Notes under the pieces: generated by a model
Told to the model about the DNA's origin: nothing
Databases searched by the model: none
Seen by the model: only the letters and a program-made list of their open reading frames with translations
In this document: piece by piece, positions 41,895 through 52,209 of the stretch
How positions within the stretch are numbered: position 1 is the stretch's first letter
How the letters are laid out: the number at the start of each line of letters is the position of its first letter
Program-made: the position numbers and the translations under genes
Source: Spodoptera frugiperda
Lineage: Eukaryota > Arthropoda > Insecta > Lepidoptera > Noctuidae
Length of the DNA stretch: 64,000 nt
Assembly: GCF_023101765.2 (NCBI RefSeq)
Contig: NC_064228.1
Coordinates: forward strand, 3,960,501 to 4,024,500
Reading direction: 5' to 3'

Positions 41895-42015
41895 TTTTCC
41901 TGTGTCGTGGGTGCGTTTACAAACATACAAGTTCACATAGACATCACACCCAGACCCGAAACAACAATTTGTGGATCACACAAAGAGTTGTTCCGTGCGG
42001 GGAACCGCTACAAAG
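41895..42015 (-). repeat. Family D SINE, body
   Basis: TCCTGTGTCGTGGGTGCG, TTTACAAACATACAAGTTC, CCCAGACCCGAAACAACAAT, TTGTGGATCACACAAAGAGT. Confidence 0.65.
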
Positions 42016-42261
42016 TATTTTTATAGATAATAACATTATCTTCATCATTCTACAAATTGATAATTTTAAAATTTTAACTTAATGACAAATAGACTCCTTA
42101 CTTGACAAGTTCTTACAATTAAAACTACAAAGCCGATCGATAGATGACTTTTGTACCTTTTTATACGTACAAGAAACAATATTCGTCATTATGGAAATTA
42201 ATTGTTTTTCGTAAATTTCTCGTACCTTTTATTTTCATTTTCTTTTCTTATTTTCTTACCT

Positions 42262-42430
42262 AAACAAATACTTTCGAAGATATATTAATTTAAAATACCG
42301 CGTGAGGCCACTTCAAGCTACATTTTATACGCAGAAATGTATTTGCTCCCACTCCCAAATTTCGATTCGTTTTATCTAAGTATCTTATATGATAAAATAA
42401 AAAAATACCTGTCTAATATTTTTCATTACC
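42262..42430 (-). repeat. Dispersed repeat family J, copy 3
   Basis: Reverse complement of the copies at 4455 and 20690 (TACTTTCGAAGATAT, TTTATACGCAG, GTATTTGCTCCCACTCC, TGTCTAATATTTTTCATTAC). Confidence 0.7.
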
Positions 42431-42612
42431 TAACTGACGCAATAAAAAAAATATTTTCATACTCCATCATCATTCCTATTATAGTGACCGGTATATGGCA
42501 AAACGCTCATTACATACATAGAAATGGAACTCTTAACATAACTAGTGAAATTTAAATCCACCTCTATACGTAAAATACTTCTCTGCTTACCCGTCGGGCG
42601 TTAACAGGTTTT

Positions 42613-42935
42613 ATACTAGCTTCTACCAGCGGCTTCACCCGAATTTCCGTGGGATAAAAAGGATCCTATCACCCAATTCAGCTCACACACGCCTGTCTGT
42701 ATACCAAATTGCATCAAAATCCGTTCAATAGTTTTCACCCTCTATTACATGGGACTTATAACACAAATGGAGAAAAATTGGCGTATATTGTATAGTGGCA
42801 TTATGTACCGTACCGTGCAACTCTGCCTACCCCTTCGGGGATAAAAGGCGTGACGTTGCCGTTTAGTAGTTTCAGCGTGATTGACAGACAAACATCCAAA
42901 CAAATAAACTTTCACATTTATAATATTAGTGTAAT
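42613..42935 (+). repeat. Family M repeat interrupted by a family C fragment
   Basis: The M parts (ACTAGCTTCTACCAGCGGCT to CGTTCAATAGTTTT, and TTTCAGCGTGATTGACAGAC to CTTTCACATTTATAATATT) flank a family C 3' piece at about 42737-42860 (CCCTCTATTACATGGGACTT, CCCCTTCGGGGATAAAAGG). The family C piece is therefore younger. Confidence 0.65.
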
Positions 42936-43101
42936 AGTGTGATTGATATTTATATTTATTATAGAAACCTAGAAAATATTTAGTAATATACGTAGTTACA
43001 GGAAGTACAACATAAAATAACTTTTAAACTCATAACTTTTAGTTCCATTTTATAGTTATTCGTTTCTCGTGTAAATAAAATGTGTATTTATTTACGTTTT
43101 C

Positions 43102-43110
43102 TATATAAAT
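43102..43110 (+). promoter_or_regulatory. Possible TATA box of orphan gene 6
   Basis: TATATAAAT 30 bp before the ATG at 43140. If used, the 5' UTR would be very short, so confidence is low. Confidence 0.35.
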
Positions 43111-43139
43111 GTGTAAAGTTCTAAGAAAGTGTCGATAAA

Positions 43140-44936
43140 ATGAAATTATTTCATACAAACTTGATTGTATCACTGTTTTATACTGCTTTTGCTGCTGTAA
43201 GTACCTAGAATGTCCCGAAGTTACGGACTGCGTAGCGGGTTACCGGGGCTCCGGCTCGGAAAGCAGGAGTAGGAACGGGGTGATTTTTAGTCAGTAAGAG
43301 TCTGACACTCCCTCTCACCTCGCCCAAGGCAGGAGAAGTCATTGGATGATTTTCCCCCCTTAAAAAAAGTGCCTAGAATGTACCGGAGCTGCGGACTACC
43401 TAGTTAATTTACCGGGGCACTGGCTTGAAATGCGGGAGTAATTTAAAAAAATACATGTTTCCTCACAAACACCACTGAAGGTATCAGTGTCAGTAACACA
43501 CCGAATTCTATCGGGCGATTTTGTTTTTTTATGGAATAGGTGGCAAACGAGCAGACGGTTCACCTGATAATAAGCGATCAGCGCCGCCCATGGACACCCG
43601 CAACACCAGAGGAGACACAGGTGCGTTGCCGGCCTTTTAAAAAGGAGTATGCTCTTTTCTTGAAGGTTGATTGATATAATTGGTGAAAAACGTAATGTCG
43701 TTAAATGTAACACTTATCTCAGTTTACTAAACTCAAGGCTTCCTTAAAATCTAGGTAGCTAGTCTGCTATTACAACAGTTACGCTAGTATCTACTATTCT
43801 AATGTACAATTTTGCAACTACTGTAATAGCAGACTAAGGCCCCAGCAACCTATTGATTGGAATGATTATAAATGCATAGCCAATGCATTCGTAACATGAT
43901 ATAATGCAATTTCAATCTGTATGGACTAGATATGGTTTATAGCCTTGTGATATACAGCTAAGCACTTTTGAATAATCAAAATTGAATTAGTCCATCAGAG
44001 GAGATTTGTTTTCGAAAGGGAAAATCTTCTATTCTTCAATGACTTCTTCCTCTTGGGTGAGGCAACAGGGAGTATCAGACTTATTGACTAAAAACCACCC
44101 CTTTCCTAATCCTGCTCTTCGAGTCGGAGCCCCAGCAACCTGTAATTCGTCTCACCGTCTTCAGTACCATCAGTGAAGCTAAGTGCTCGTCCGACCAACA
44201 TGTGTATTTGTCCGCAGAAGAACGAGCAAGAAACTCTGTCGTTTCTATCAAACTTTTCTAGTGGGACAAACCCATCTCCACCTTTCAAACCAAAACCTCA
44301 CTTAATATTGCACCTAACTGACCTTGACAATTTCACCCACAGCCACAACAGCCAGAAATAAACGACCAGTTTAAAATAACTGACTTAATAACTGAACAAC
44401 CAGTCGTATCATTGGACCATCAAACTTCTCAGAATACCAACCAAACAGTGTTTGTTGAAACAGAAAAACCAGTAGAAGAAACTACAACTAAAGTAGTACC
44501 ACATCAAGCAAATGCAATCGAAATTTCAACACAACCTGCATTACCAGAAATCAGTTTTTCTGTCAGAATATATAGGTTAATATCTGAACCGATAATTAAA
44601 GTTGTTAATACTCCGAAAGTAAGCGCTGTATTAAGAAATATTGGCACATGTGTAGTCAATGGTGCTATGGAACTCTTTAATTACTACCTACCAGCCCCAT
44701 TTATGCCATTGATAGCATCAGCCGCTGGTCTAGTTATCCCATTTGAACCAGTAGTCATGCTAAAAGAGAAAATGCCTGTCACCAGCTACAGAAGGGCTTT
44801 CCAAACAGCTATGAGCAGTTTTTTAAGAACGTTTGATAAGTACAAAATGGAAGAAGATTATGATCCGTATATGACTAGGAGGTTTAACAGAAGATTTGGT
44901 GGTGATGATCTTGTTAAGAAAGACCGTAATCAATAA
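43140..44936 (+). CDS. Orphan secreted/membrane gene 6, 216 aa
   Basis: Two exons, 43140-43196 and 44343-44936, phase 0. Exon 1 encodes the signal peptide MKLFHTNLIVSLFYTAFAA, ending at GTAAGT. Exon 2 follows TTTCACCCACAG and encodes 197 residues: an acidic Thr/Gln-rich N-terminal part (PQQPEINDQFKI, VETEKPVEETTTK), a central part (ISFSVRIYRLISEPIIKVV), a hydrophobic stretch (LPAPFMPLIASAAGLVIPFE) and a basic/acidic tail with FNRRFGGDDL. AATAAA at 44941 lies 4 nt after the stop, so the 3' UTR is very short. No known domain. A family A SINE has landed 17 bp after the exon 1 end. Convergent with gene 7, 324 bp apart. Function unknown. Confidence 0.78.
43214..43368 (+). mobile_element. SINE-like family A with 13-bp target-site duplication
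   Basis: Complete copy in gene 6 intron 1, flanked by GTACCTAGAATGT (43201-43213) and GTGCCTAGAATGT (43369-43381). The left duplication begins 4 nt into the intron. Confidence 0.9.
43382..43445 (+). mobile_element. SINE-like family A, head fragment
   Basis: CCGGAGCTGCGGACTACCTA to ATGCGGGAGTAA, directly after the previous copy's duplication. Confidence 0.7.
43520..43650 (-). repeat. Family B repeat
   Basis: TTTTTTTATGGAATAGGTGG, CAAACGAGCAGACGG, TTCACCTGATAATAAGCGAT, CCGCCCATGGACACCCGCAA, TGCGTTGCCGGCCTTTT. Confidence 0.7.
44017..44140 (-). mobile_element. SINE-like family A, 5'-truncated
   Basis: GGGAAAATCTTC, TTCAATGACTTCTTCC, TTGACTAAAAACCACCCC and CGAGTCGGAGCCCCAGC; diverged. Confidence 0.7.
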
Positions 44937-45260
44937 GCTTAATAAAATGATTGTTTGTTAAATATACCTGTTTTTATTTTAGAAGGAAATGTTAATGATG
45001 GGGAAGTGTTTGGTGAATATAATATACGGACGACGTCGGGTGACGTCGTACGATATCGCCGCGACATTGTTGAAACTGTTCCTTGTCGCACAGTTAACAA
45101 TGTCGCCCGACATTGCTAGATGTCTCTGGGAACACATAAACACAAATGTTCCTAGTAGGGACGAGGCTTTATAATACTTACATAGACAAACTGTGAAATC
45201 ACATCCTACTAAAATCTTTATTACAAAAATAATTCTCAAAATCATTGGTCAATGATAGTC
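44937..45260. other. Convergent intergenic spacer with short inverted repeats
   Basis: Contains a GC-rich ACGTCGGGTGACGTCGTACG block and an imperfect inverted repeat around 45060-45107 (GCGACATTGTT and AACAATGTCGC). Possibly a MITE remnant. A 61-codon ORF here (44989-45174) has no support. Confidence 0.5.
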
Positions 45261-46818
45261 TCAGTCGACAAATCCAGACATGGTTATAATGCCGAAGAAT
45301 GGGCAAAAGAAGGTCGTCTGAACTACAGTCCTTTCATTGGTGGGCTTAGTTTCAGTTTTATTCTTCCCTTGACGCCCTTGTATTTTCTCATTAGTAGTCA
45401 CTGTGATGTTGGTATTACTTTGTATCGACGCTCTGAATAACACCCTAAACGTTGTAGTGTCCACACTATTCGGTACTTTAGTGACACTTTCTAGTGATTT
45501 CTCTTCTGATTCCTCAGTCTCACTTTCTGTAGCGTTGTCCTGGTTATTCAAGTTCATAGGAGTTTCTTTACTAGTTATATTGTTATTGCTTTTGGCTGTA
45601 GTTTCAATTACTTCAGTTGTTGGTACATTTGCGTCAGTTGTGGTTTCAGTCGTATCAGTAGTTGTTTTAACAGCTTCAGTAGTAGACACAGGCGTTTTAG
45701 TGCTTGATTGTACCGTTTCTATATTAGTTTCAATAGCTTTGCTTGTAGTTTCAGCCGCTTCAGTAGTGTTTTGAGCTACTTCGGTAGATGTCACGTTGAT
45801 AGAACCTTTCTCAGTACTGACACTATCCGTGAAATTTTCGGAATTCAATACTACATTTTTCAAGTCCGTCTTTCTTAAACTTTGGACTTTGTTTTCGAAA
45901 CCTGACCAAGCGTGCCTGAACCCATTGTTGTCTATAAATACCCTTTTTGTTGGGAAGTTGATATTCTCTCGTCTCAGCATGAAGTCCTTGAAATAATCCG
46001 TGACCACGTGCTCCGTTGGTTTCAAAACGCTGTACTTTTCATTGTTGAATATAACCTCACCGACTTTTTGTAAATCTGTATGAGTTGGGTATTGGGCTAC
46101 TGTTGTTTGTAACTGAAAAAAGACTTGAAATTTAATTCAAATTGGACTAACTTGTCGAATGTACGTTTTGATTGAGGAGTCACATCTGATTATTAAAATC
46201 TGTCCTCACCATTTATGTTTCGACTTGGAAACTGTTGCTTAATAAATTAGTTTAGAAAACACTTTATTGTACACCATAGAAATAAGGACCATAGAAAGAC
46301 AAACATTTAGAAATAAAGAATCCATGGAACTGCTAAGGATTCTGAGTTTGTTTCCTGGTTCTCTCGTTCATGACTTATTACAAGAAACTTACTGACAAAA
46401 TGTAATTTATATGTAAAGGTAAAAATGTGATTTTGTGTCGGAGGAAAACCTTCAAATTACAACTTGCTTAATCGGATAAAACCTAAAGAGTGTGGGATTT
46501 TTACTTCATATTACATTTACGGGGTAACAACTTGGTTAGTGACAGGCGAAAATGAACACCTGGTGCCCACCAGATTCTTTAGATAGATCAGTTTTGGCAC
46601 CCACGTCCCAACTATTAATTTATTTACTTTTAAGAATTGTAGCCATTTTAAATGGCTAAACTGATATGTATTTACTGTGCTTAATATGCGTTATACAGAA
46701 GCTGATGGTAAACCTTTATTTATAAATAAATAACTAACTAAACAGATTCCTATACTAAATAATAACACATGCATACACTTACCTTAAAAATAAAGAAGCC
46801 TAGCAGAATAAAATGCAT
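45261..46818 (-). CDS. Orphan secreted mucin-like gene 7, 295 aa
   Basis: Two exons, 46783-46818 and 45261-46112, phase 0. Exon 1 encodes MHFILLGFFIFK and ends at GTAAGT. Exon 2 follows CTTTTTTCAG and starts LQTTVAQYPTHTDLQK, completing the signal peptide. An N-terminal region of ~75 residues (YFKDFMLRRENINFPTKRVF, GFRHAWSGFENK) is followed by ~120 residues very rich in Thr, Ser and Glu with repeats such as TTEAxETT, plus several N-x-T/S sites, typical of a heavily O-glycosylated mucin-like segment. The C-terminal ~60 residues are less biased (TTTFRVLFRASIQ, TTFFCPFFGIITMSGF). AATAAA lies 39 nt past the stop. No family is recognised; an extracellular, glycosylated product is inferred. Confidence 0.78.
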
Positions 46819-47079
46819 TTTTGATTTATTTATAAGAGCATCTTGAGTTTTAATTCTGATTAACTAGAGTCAAGCATTTGCTATGGTGTTTAGTAACAAG
46901 TGATGGGTGAAGTCGTTAAAATAGAAGAAAATAATGGCTATCCAATCAATGTTCTTAGATACATTGTTGATAACGGCTCGTGCACATGGCTGTGATTACA
47001 TCTTTCTTTCTTTATTATTTTTCTTTGAAGCAAGTATTGCGATGAAATGCCGCTAATAATTTAGTGTTTTTTTTTTTAA
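46819..47079. other. Intergenic DNA upstream of gene 7
   Basis: AT-rich; no clear TATA box was placed. Confidence 0.4.
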
Positions 47080-47265
47080 CGTTGCCCCACACTAGGATTT
47101 TCTCCTGTGTCGTGGGTGCCTTTACAAACTTACAAGTTCACATACACGTTATACCCAGACCCGAAACAGTTTGTGGATCACACAAAGAGTTGCTCTGTGC
47201 AGGAATCGAACCCGATACTCGTTGCGCGCAGCTGGTTGCCCAGCCACCGCACAAACCGTGCAGTA
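47080..47265 (-). mobile_element. tRNA-derived SINE family D, best copy
   Basis: Sense strand minus: head with box A-like TGGCTGGGCAACC and box B GGGTTCGATTCC, body CTCTTTGTGTGATCCACAAA and GTATGTGAACTTGTAAGTTT, end GTGTGGGGCAACGTT and an A-run (T-run 47070-47079 on plus). Confidence 0.75.
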
Positions 47266-47319
47266 AAATCTTTAATAAAAAAATGCAGAAAATATTTTTA
47301 AATGCTAATTTAATAAATC

Positions 47320-47590
47320 GTCGTCACGCCTTTTATCCCTGAGAGGTGAGTGGAGGTGTACTTTTAGGTATGTAATGCCACTGTACAATGTACAGCCACT
47401 TTACACCGTTTGTGTTATAAGTCTTATGTAATAGGGAGTGAGCCCATTACCATGTACTGGGCACAATTCCAGACTGTGTGCTACTACTGAGAATTTTTCG
47501 GAAAAACTGAAAAAATGCCTATTATTAATTTGCACGACACGGGAATTGAACCCGAAACTTGTGACCAGTCGACCAACGATGCAGGCTTAT
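47320..47590 (-). mobile_element. tRNA-derived SINE family C
   Basis: Reversed near-complete copy: CGTCACGCCTTTTATCCC, TACACCGTTTGTGTTATAAG, TACTGGGCACAATTCCAGAC, GGGAATTGAACCCGAAAC, GACCAGTCGACCAACGATGC. Confidence 0.75.
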
Positions 47591-48030
47591 TAAATAAATA
47601 AGGAGATAATAATGAATAAAAACAACAAATATAATTTTACTTAAATATATTTAGCAACGTATTTTACTAAAGCGTAAAACAAAACGTAGCCTCCCCCAAA
47701 ACATTCCGTTGACAATTCATCCGACAGATGGCGTTGTTTTCAAAAAAAAGAAATCACAATTTTTATCATCAATCCATTCCTTCTTGATTTTTATACAATA
47801 ACAATAATGTTTTTACATTTCTATTTTAATTCATACAATCCACCAAAATTAACATCGATGTCATCAAAAACGCAAATAAAACAAAATGATAACAAAAGAA
47901 TCATACAACTTCGTCAAAAAACATAAAACAGAACTATTTGAGACAATTAATGAATGACAAAAAATAAATGTCCCTTATTTCATCTGTGCAAAATATCGCT
48001 TGACATTTCATTTGACACAGCCTCTATTTT

Positions 48031-48187
48031 ATGGTAAGCGTCCACAGTCGCATCGCACGCAACGGATTTTAGTTTGTCTTGTATAGAAACTCATACAACT
48101 GCGTCCACTGATCCGCATCGTACGCACCGCATCATCAGCAATGCCTACATGCGATGCGTACGATGCGGGTCTGTTGACGCTTACCAT
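48031..48187. mobile_element. MITE with inverted ends
   Basis: ATGGTAAGCGTCCACAG at the left and CTGTTGACGCTTACCAT at the right, enclosing imperfect inverted GCATCGTACGCA words. 157 bp, noncoding. Confidence 0.7.
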
Positions 48188-48342
48188 TAGTTAGAGGCTT
48201 AATCTGTTGTAAGATTTGACAGCTGTCAAAGTTGACAAGCGATACTTTACAAAAGTAGATTACGGCATTAAATAGTTGATTAAGAAATTTGTTACTAAAC
48301 GGTTTACAGTACAACGTAAACGATGAAATTATTTTATCGGCT

Positions 48343-48488
48343 TACTCACGTAACTGTTTGACGAGGAACTTGACTAGTTTCAAGCCATGCTACAGGCTCA
48401 TATTCATGAGCAGCATTCCGCGACACACGACACGGCGATTGTCGCTGCTACTACTAGTCGAGTTCCTCGTCAAACAGTTACGTGAGTA
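48343..48488. mobile_element. Palindromic element with 36-bp arms (MITE family L)
   Basis: Arms 48343-48378 and 48453-48488 are inverted repeats with 35 of 36 matches; the loop is 74 nt. The loop sequence (AAGCCATGC, ATTCATGAGCAGCATTCC) recurs at 23110-23215. Confidence 0.9.
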
Positions 48489-51400
48489 TCTGCCACACTT
48501 AGACATTAAATGATTACTTAAAGCATTCCTTAGTAACGATTTTGTTCCGAAAACTCTTGCTAAGGACTGGGTTAAGTAATCATTAAATAACTGAGTACGG
48601 CGGGAAGCTGATAACATAATAATTAATTTAGTATGTCTCACGAAAGTTACAATAAAATGTTCTAAATTGTCAATTCCCTACGTATGTCTCTATTCCTTAA
48701 CATCAGGTTCCCACAATAATAACATTAATCAGTAACAATTAACACTGGTAAAGTGTTGTACATGAAGGTATTTTTATTTATCCACTATGGCAACCGCAAT
48801 ATTGTCCCATGATATGAAATTCTACTAATTTTTAGACACTTTTTTGCATAAATTTTAGTACAAGTCTAAACATTTTTTATCAGAATTTGAAATTATACAA
48901 AAATGCGGCAACATTTAGATGATTTTTCTAATATTTTTTGACGCACAAAGATTTTTATGAATAGGTAATTAATGACATAGGTTTTATATTATTACATTTA
49001 TGACAATTCTGATCTACTCCAATTACATTTGTTTGTGATATCCATGAGATTATAAACAATTATTTGACTAAATATAAATATTTACTAATAATTTTGTATT
49101 ATAATTAAAATAATAAGCGGTACGCGCTTTTTAAATGAAATTAAATGATTAATTACAGCTTGTGTATTCGATAATTTAAGTTTTAAGGGAATTACAAATT
49201 AAGTTGGTGTACATTTCATAATTTAAAAACGAAGATGAAAAGTTTACCAATATACATATTAAAATATTTCATTTTAAATGATAAAATGTACACACAACTC
49301 GTTAATCACAAAATACTAACATCACACATTTTAAAATAAAAATGTATATGGTAAAAACGCAGAACATTTTTATAGAAAAAAGTGAACTTGACTAGTCGAA
49401 TGGTGGATATGTATACTCACAATTAAATGGTAGGTACCTAACACTTGGGTACTACAATCTATTAATTACAGTTGTTACAATAAACTGGCTTTAATTACAA
49501 ATATATAGCGTCATTTAATTAACTATAATGAACGAAGAATTTAATGAAACTTGCAAAATAGTGAAATATTAAGACTAGATAGATTATAACCTAAAAATTC
49601 AGTCAAGTCATTCACTAAGCACACTGTCTTACTAAACTGCGTTAAAATCGGTTGAAAGTCAACCAATAGATAGTCAATATGTCAAACAAGAATATGAACA
49701 TTTCATACTTATAAAAAAAAACGCATAATTATTAAAGTTTTAAGCAGTTCATTTAAGGAGTTGGAAGTCTCGATAATTATAACGATCAGTTTTTAAGTCA
49801 GATATTCCAATAATAGATTTCAAATGTTATTTTAAAAGAATAAGTTTGAAAATCGTTTAATGTAACTGACATAGCGATCGATTTCTATCGTTATCCTTGT
49901 CGAGACTTGCATCCGAGTTTTGTATAAGCAATATAAAAAAGGAAAAGATGATTTAGAAAAATTGCACTTTTACAAAAAACGTTTTCATATAGAAAAATAC
50001 GAAGAACAATATCAGGAAACGTTGGTGCCGTTGTAAGCTCTTCGAATTTCAAAAAGAATTTGTTTTTTTTTTTATTTAAGTAAAAACTTATCAAACTATC
50101 TACTTCATTTTTTTTTTCTCTAACATTATACCAAAAAGGAAGATCAATGCAACATGTACGAGTTTTTTTTTACCAAAAAAATATAAATATTAATTATTAT
50201 TTACATCAACAATATTAAGTAGTATTCTAGACATTAAATATTGCAAGTGTCATAAGTCGAAGTGTCAAAATTTGTATCATCCCCACATACATATGACGTA
50301 AATATGAAAAAATATATTCTATATGAACCACTATTAAGTAAACACTATGAGAGCGATTTTATATGAAAATATAGGCAATATTTATCCATACAAGTGACTA
50401 TTTACAAAGCATTTTATTATAATATTTAATTAATTAATTAATGAAAAATATATTGAGTTAAAAATGAATACTGATTAAAAACAATTGGAATTAAAAATGT
50501 TTTACTGTCACTAATATGATGCGAAATAAATACATTAAATGTGCCTTAAAAATATGTTTTTATTTATTAATCTATAATACTATCACACGATTTTAGATTT
50601 CTTCAAAGACAGTTTGCTCGTATTAGTACATGAATTAATGACGTAATTGAACACTACCCGTGTTGACAGCTGTCAATCTGTCAATGTGACAGGACGGCTC
50701 TCTAAAGACCGCCATAAATTGCGCCATAAAATGGCGGACGCCCGAAACGAATTTACTGATATTACAAGCTAATATTTCAGTGTTCATTATCCGGCTAATG
50801 TTTCTTTTATATAAATATTAATATTAATTAATAATTAACATTAAAAATTCATCGAAGTAGCTAATCGTTGATTAGCCAGTCAGATACGTATATGTCAAAA
50901 ATGTCTGTCAACAATGACCGGACAAAGACATCTGTAGTACTATTTATTAAAATAGCAAACACGTACGGTGTTATGATAGTACATAGGCCAGCATATAAAC
51001 CTACTATCACCTGTCTAATCTCTTCAATGGATTTTGAATCTTAAGCTTCTTTAATAAAGCTAGAAATGCATTGAAGAAATTTGTCAGTCAAGTGTAGGTT
51101 GACATGCTGGTCTGTACTAACAATTATTAACTATTAAAATTACTTTTTTATTTTAATAGAACTTTTTTTTCGCTTAAATATTTAATCGTACGATGGTTTG
51201 TTTAACAAGTTCAAATGTAGTGATATTTTTTTTATTATTCCTAATAAATGATTGTTTATATTTAACGTAGTTTTATTGGTATGCGAATTATAATAATGTC
51301 GGTTTCAATTCTGTTTGGTTATTTGAAGATTGTGGAAACCATTGGGGCGTTTCTAAGGTTTTTGCAGTCTATAAAAATATACACTATTTGGGAATTTGAC

Positions 51401-52209
51401 AAAAATATTTTTGCATTTTATCGACATTCTAAATATTTTGTTAATAGAAAGAAAACATAATAACATCAGGAACTTTAAAAGATGAAAATAATTATTTATT
51501 CATTAGATTATTTTAAACGCCGGTTTCCATCAATCTATATTTATTTTTTCGGATACTTTTCTTTAATGAATTTGTTCATCTAATAAGGGTATTTGCGCCA
51601 CTATCAGCGCTAGTATAGTTCAAGGTCATTAGTCAGTCAACTTGTGACAGCTAATATGACTGTAAACGACAACAGCGCCACCTAGGCAGCGCAAAATTGA
51701 AAATCCTAATTATTAAACTGACTTAAACCTGTTACTAAACTTGTTTTTATTACCATAGACCCGTATCAAGCGTTATACACTATAGGATTATTATCTCAGC
51801 TATTGCTCAAAGTGAAATAGTGGCTATGTATAGCGTTATAAGAATTATTTTCCTATGATAAACAAACGATGACACTGAAATATGTACACGGTAAAATCAG
51901 ACTTATATTTAGTTCATAAGGTACGAATTACTAAACCTGTTATGTGGATATTTTATGAAGTAAGCTGAGGTTTATATGTCGTATACGTACAAGCTATAAT
52001 AAATACACATATGTATGTGGTAGGTTTGTGTTATTAGTGAGAATATTATAATTAAGAACACAATATTACTTTTCCCGACAGAGATAAAACCTGATTAGTC
52101 ACACTATTCAAACATGACGATGATAGATGCAGAAATTTACAAGAAATATTTGCTATAAACCTCAACACACTTCACAAAGTAACCAATTTAAAGAACAAAC
52201 TATCTAATT
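48489..52209 (-). other. AT-rich region, likely Cbl 3' UTR and flank
   Basis: 3.7 kb, very AT-rich, with no convincing ORF or strong repeat. It follows the Cbl stop on the minus strand, so part is probably a long 3' UTR; the cleavage site is not determined. AATAAA-type words are abundant. Confidence 0.5.

Noticed and set aside
44989..45174. 61-aa ORF in the gene 6-7 spacer
   Set aside because: Overlaps an inverted-repeat block; no signal peptide or splice support.
45403..45774. 123-aa Val/Ser-rich plus ORF
   Set aside because: Antisense of the Thr-rich gene 7 exon; the bias explains the open frame.
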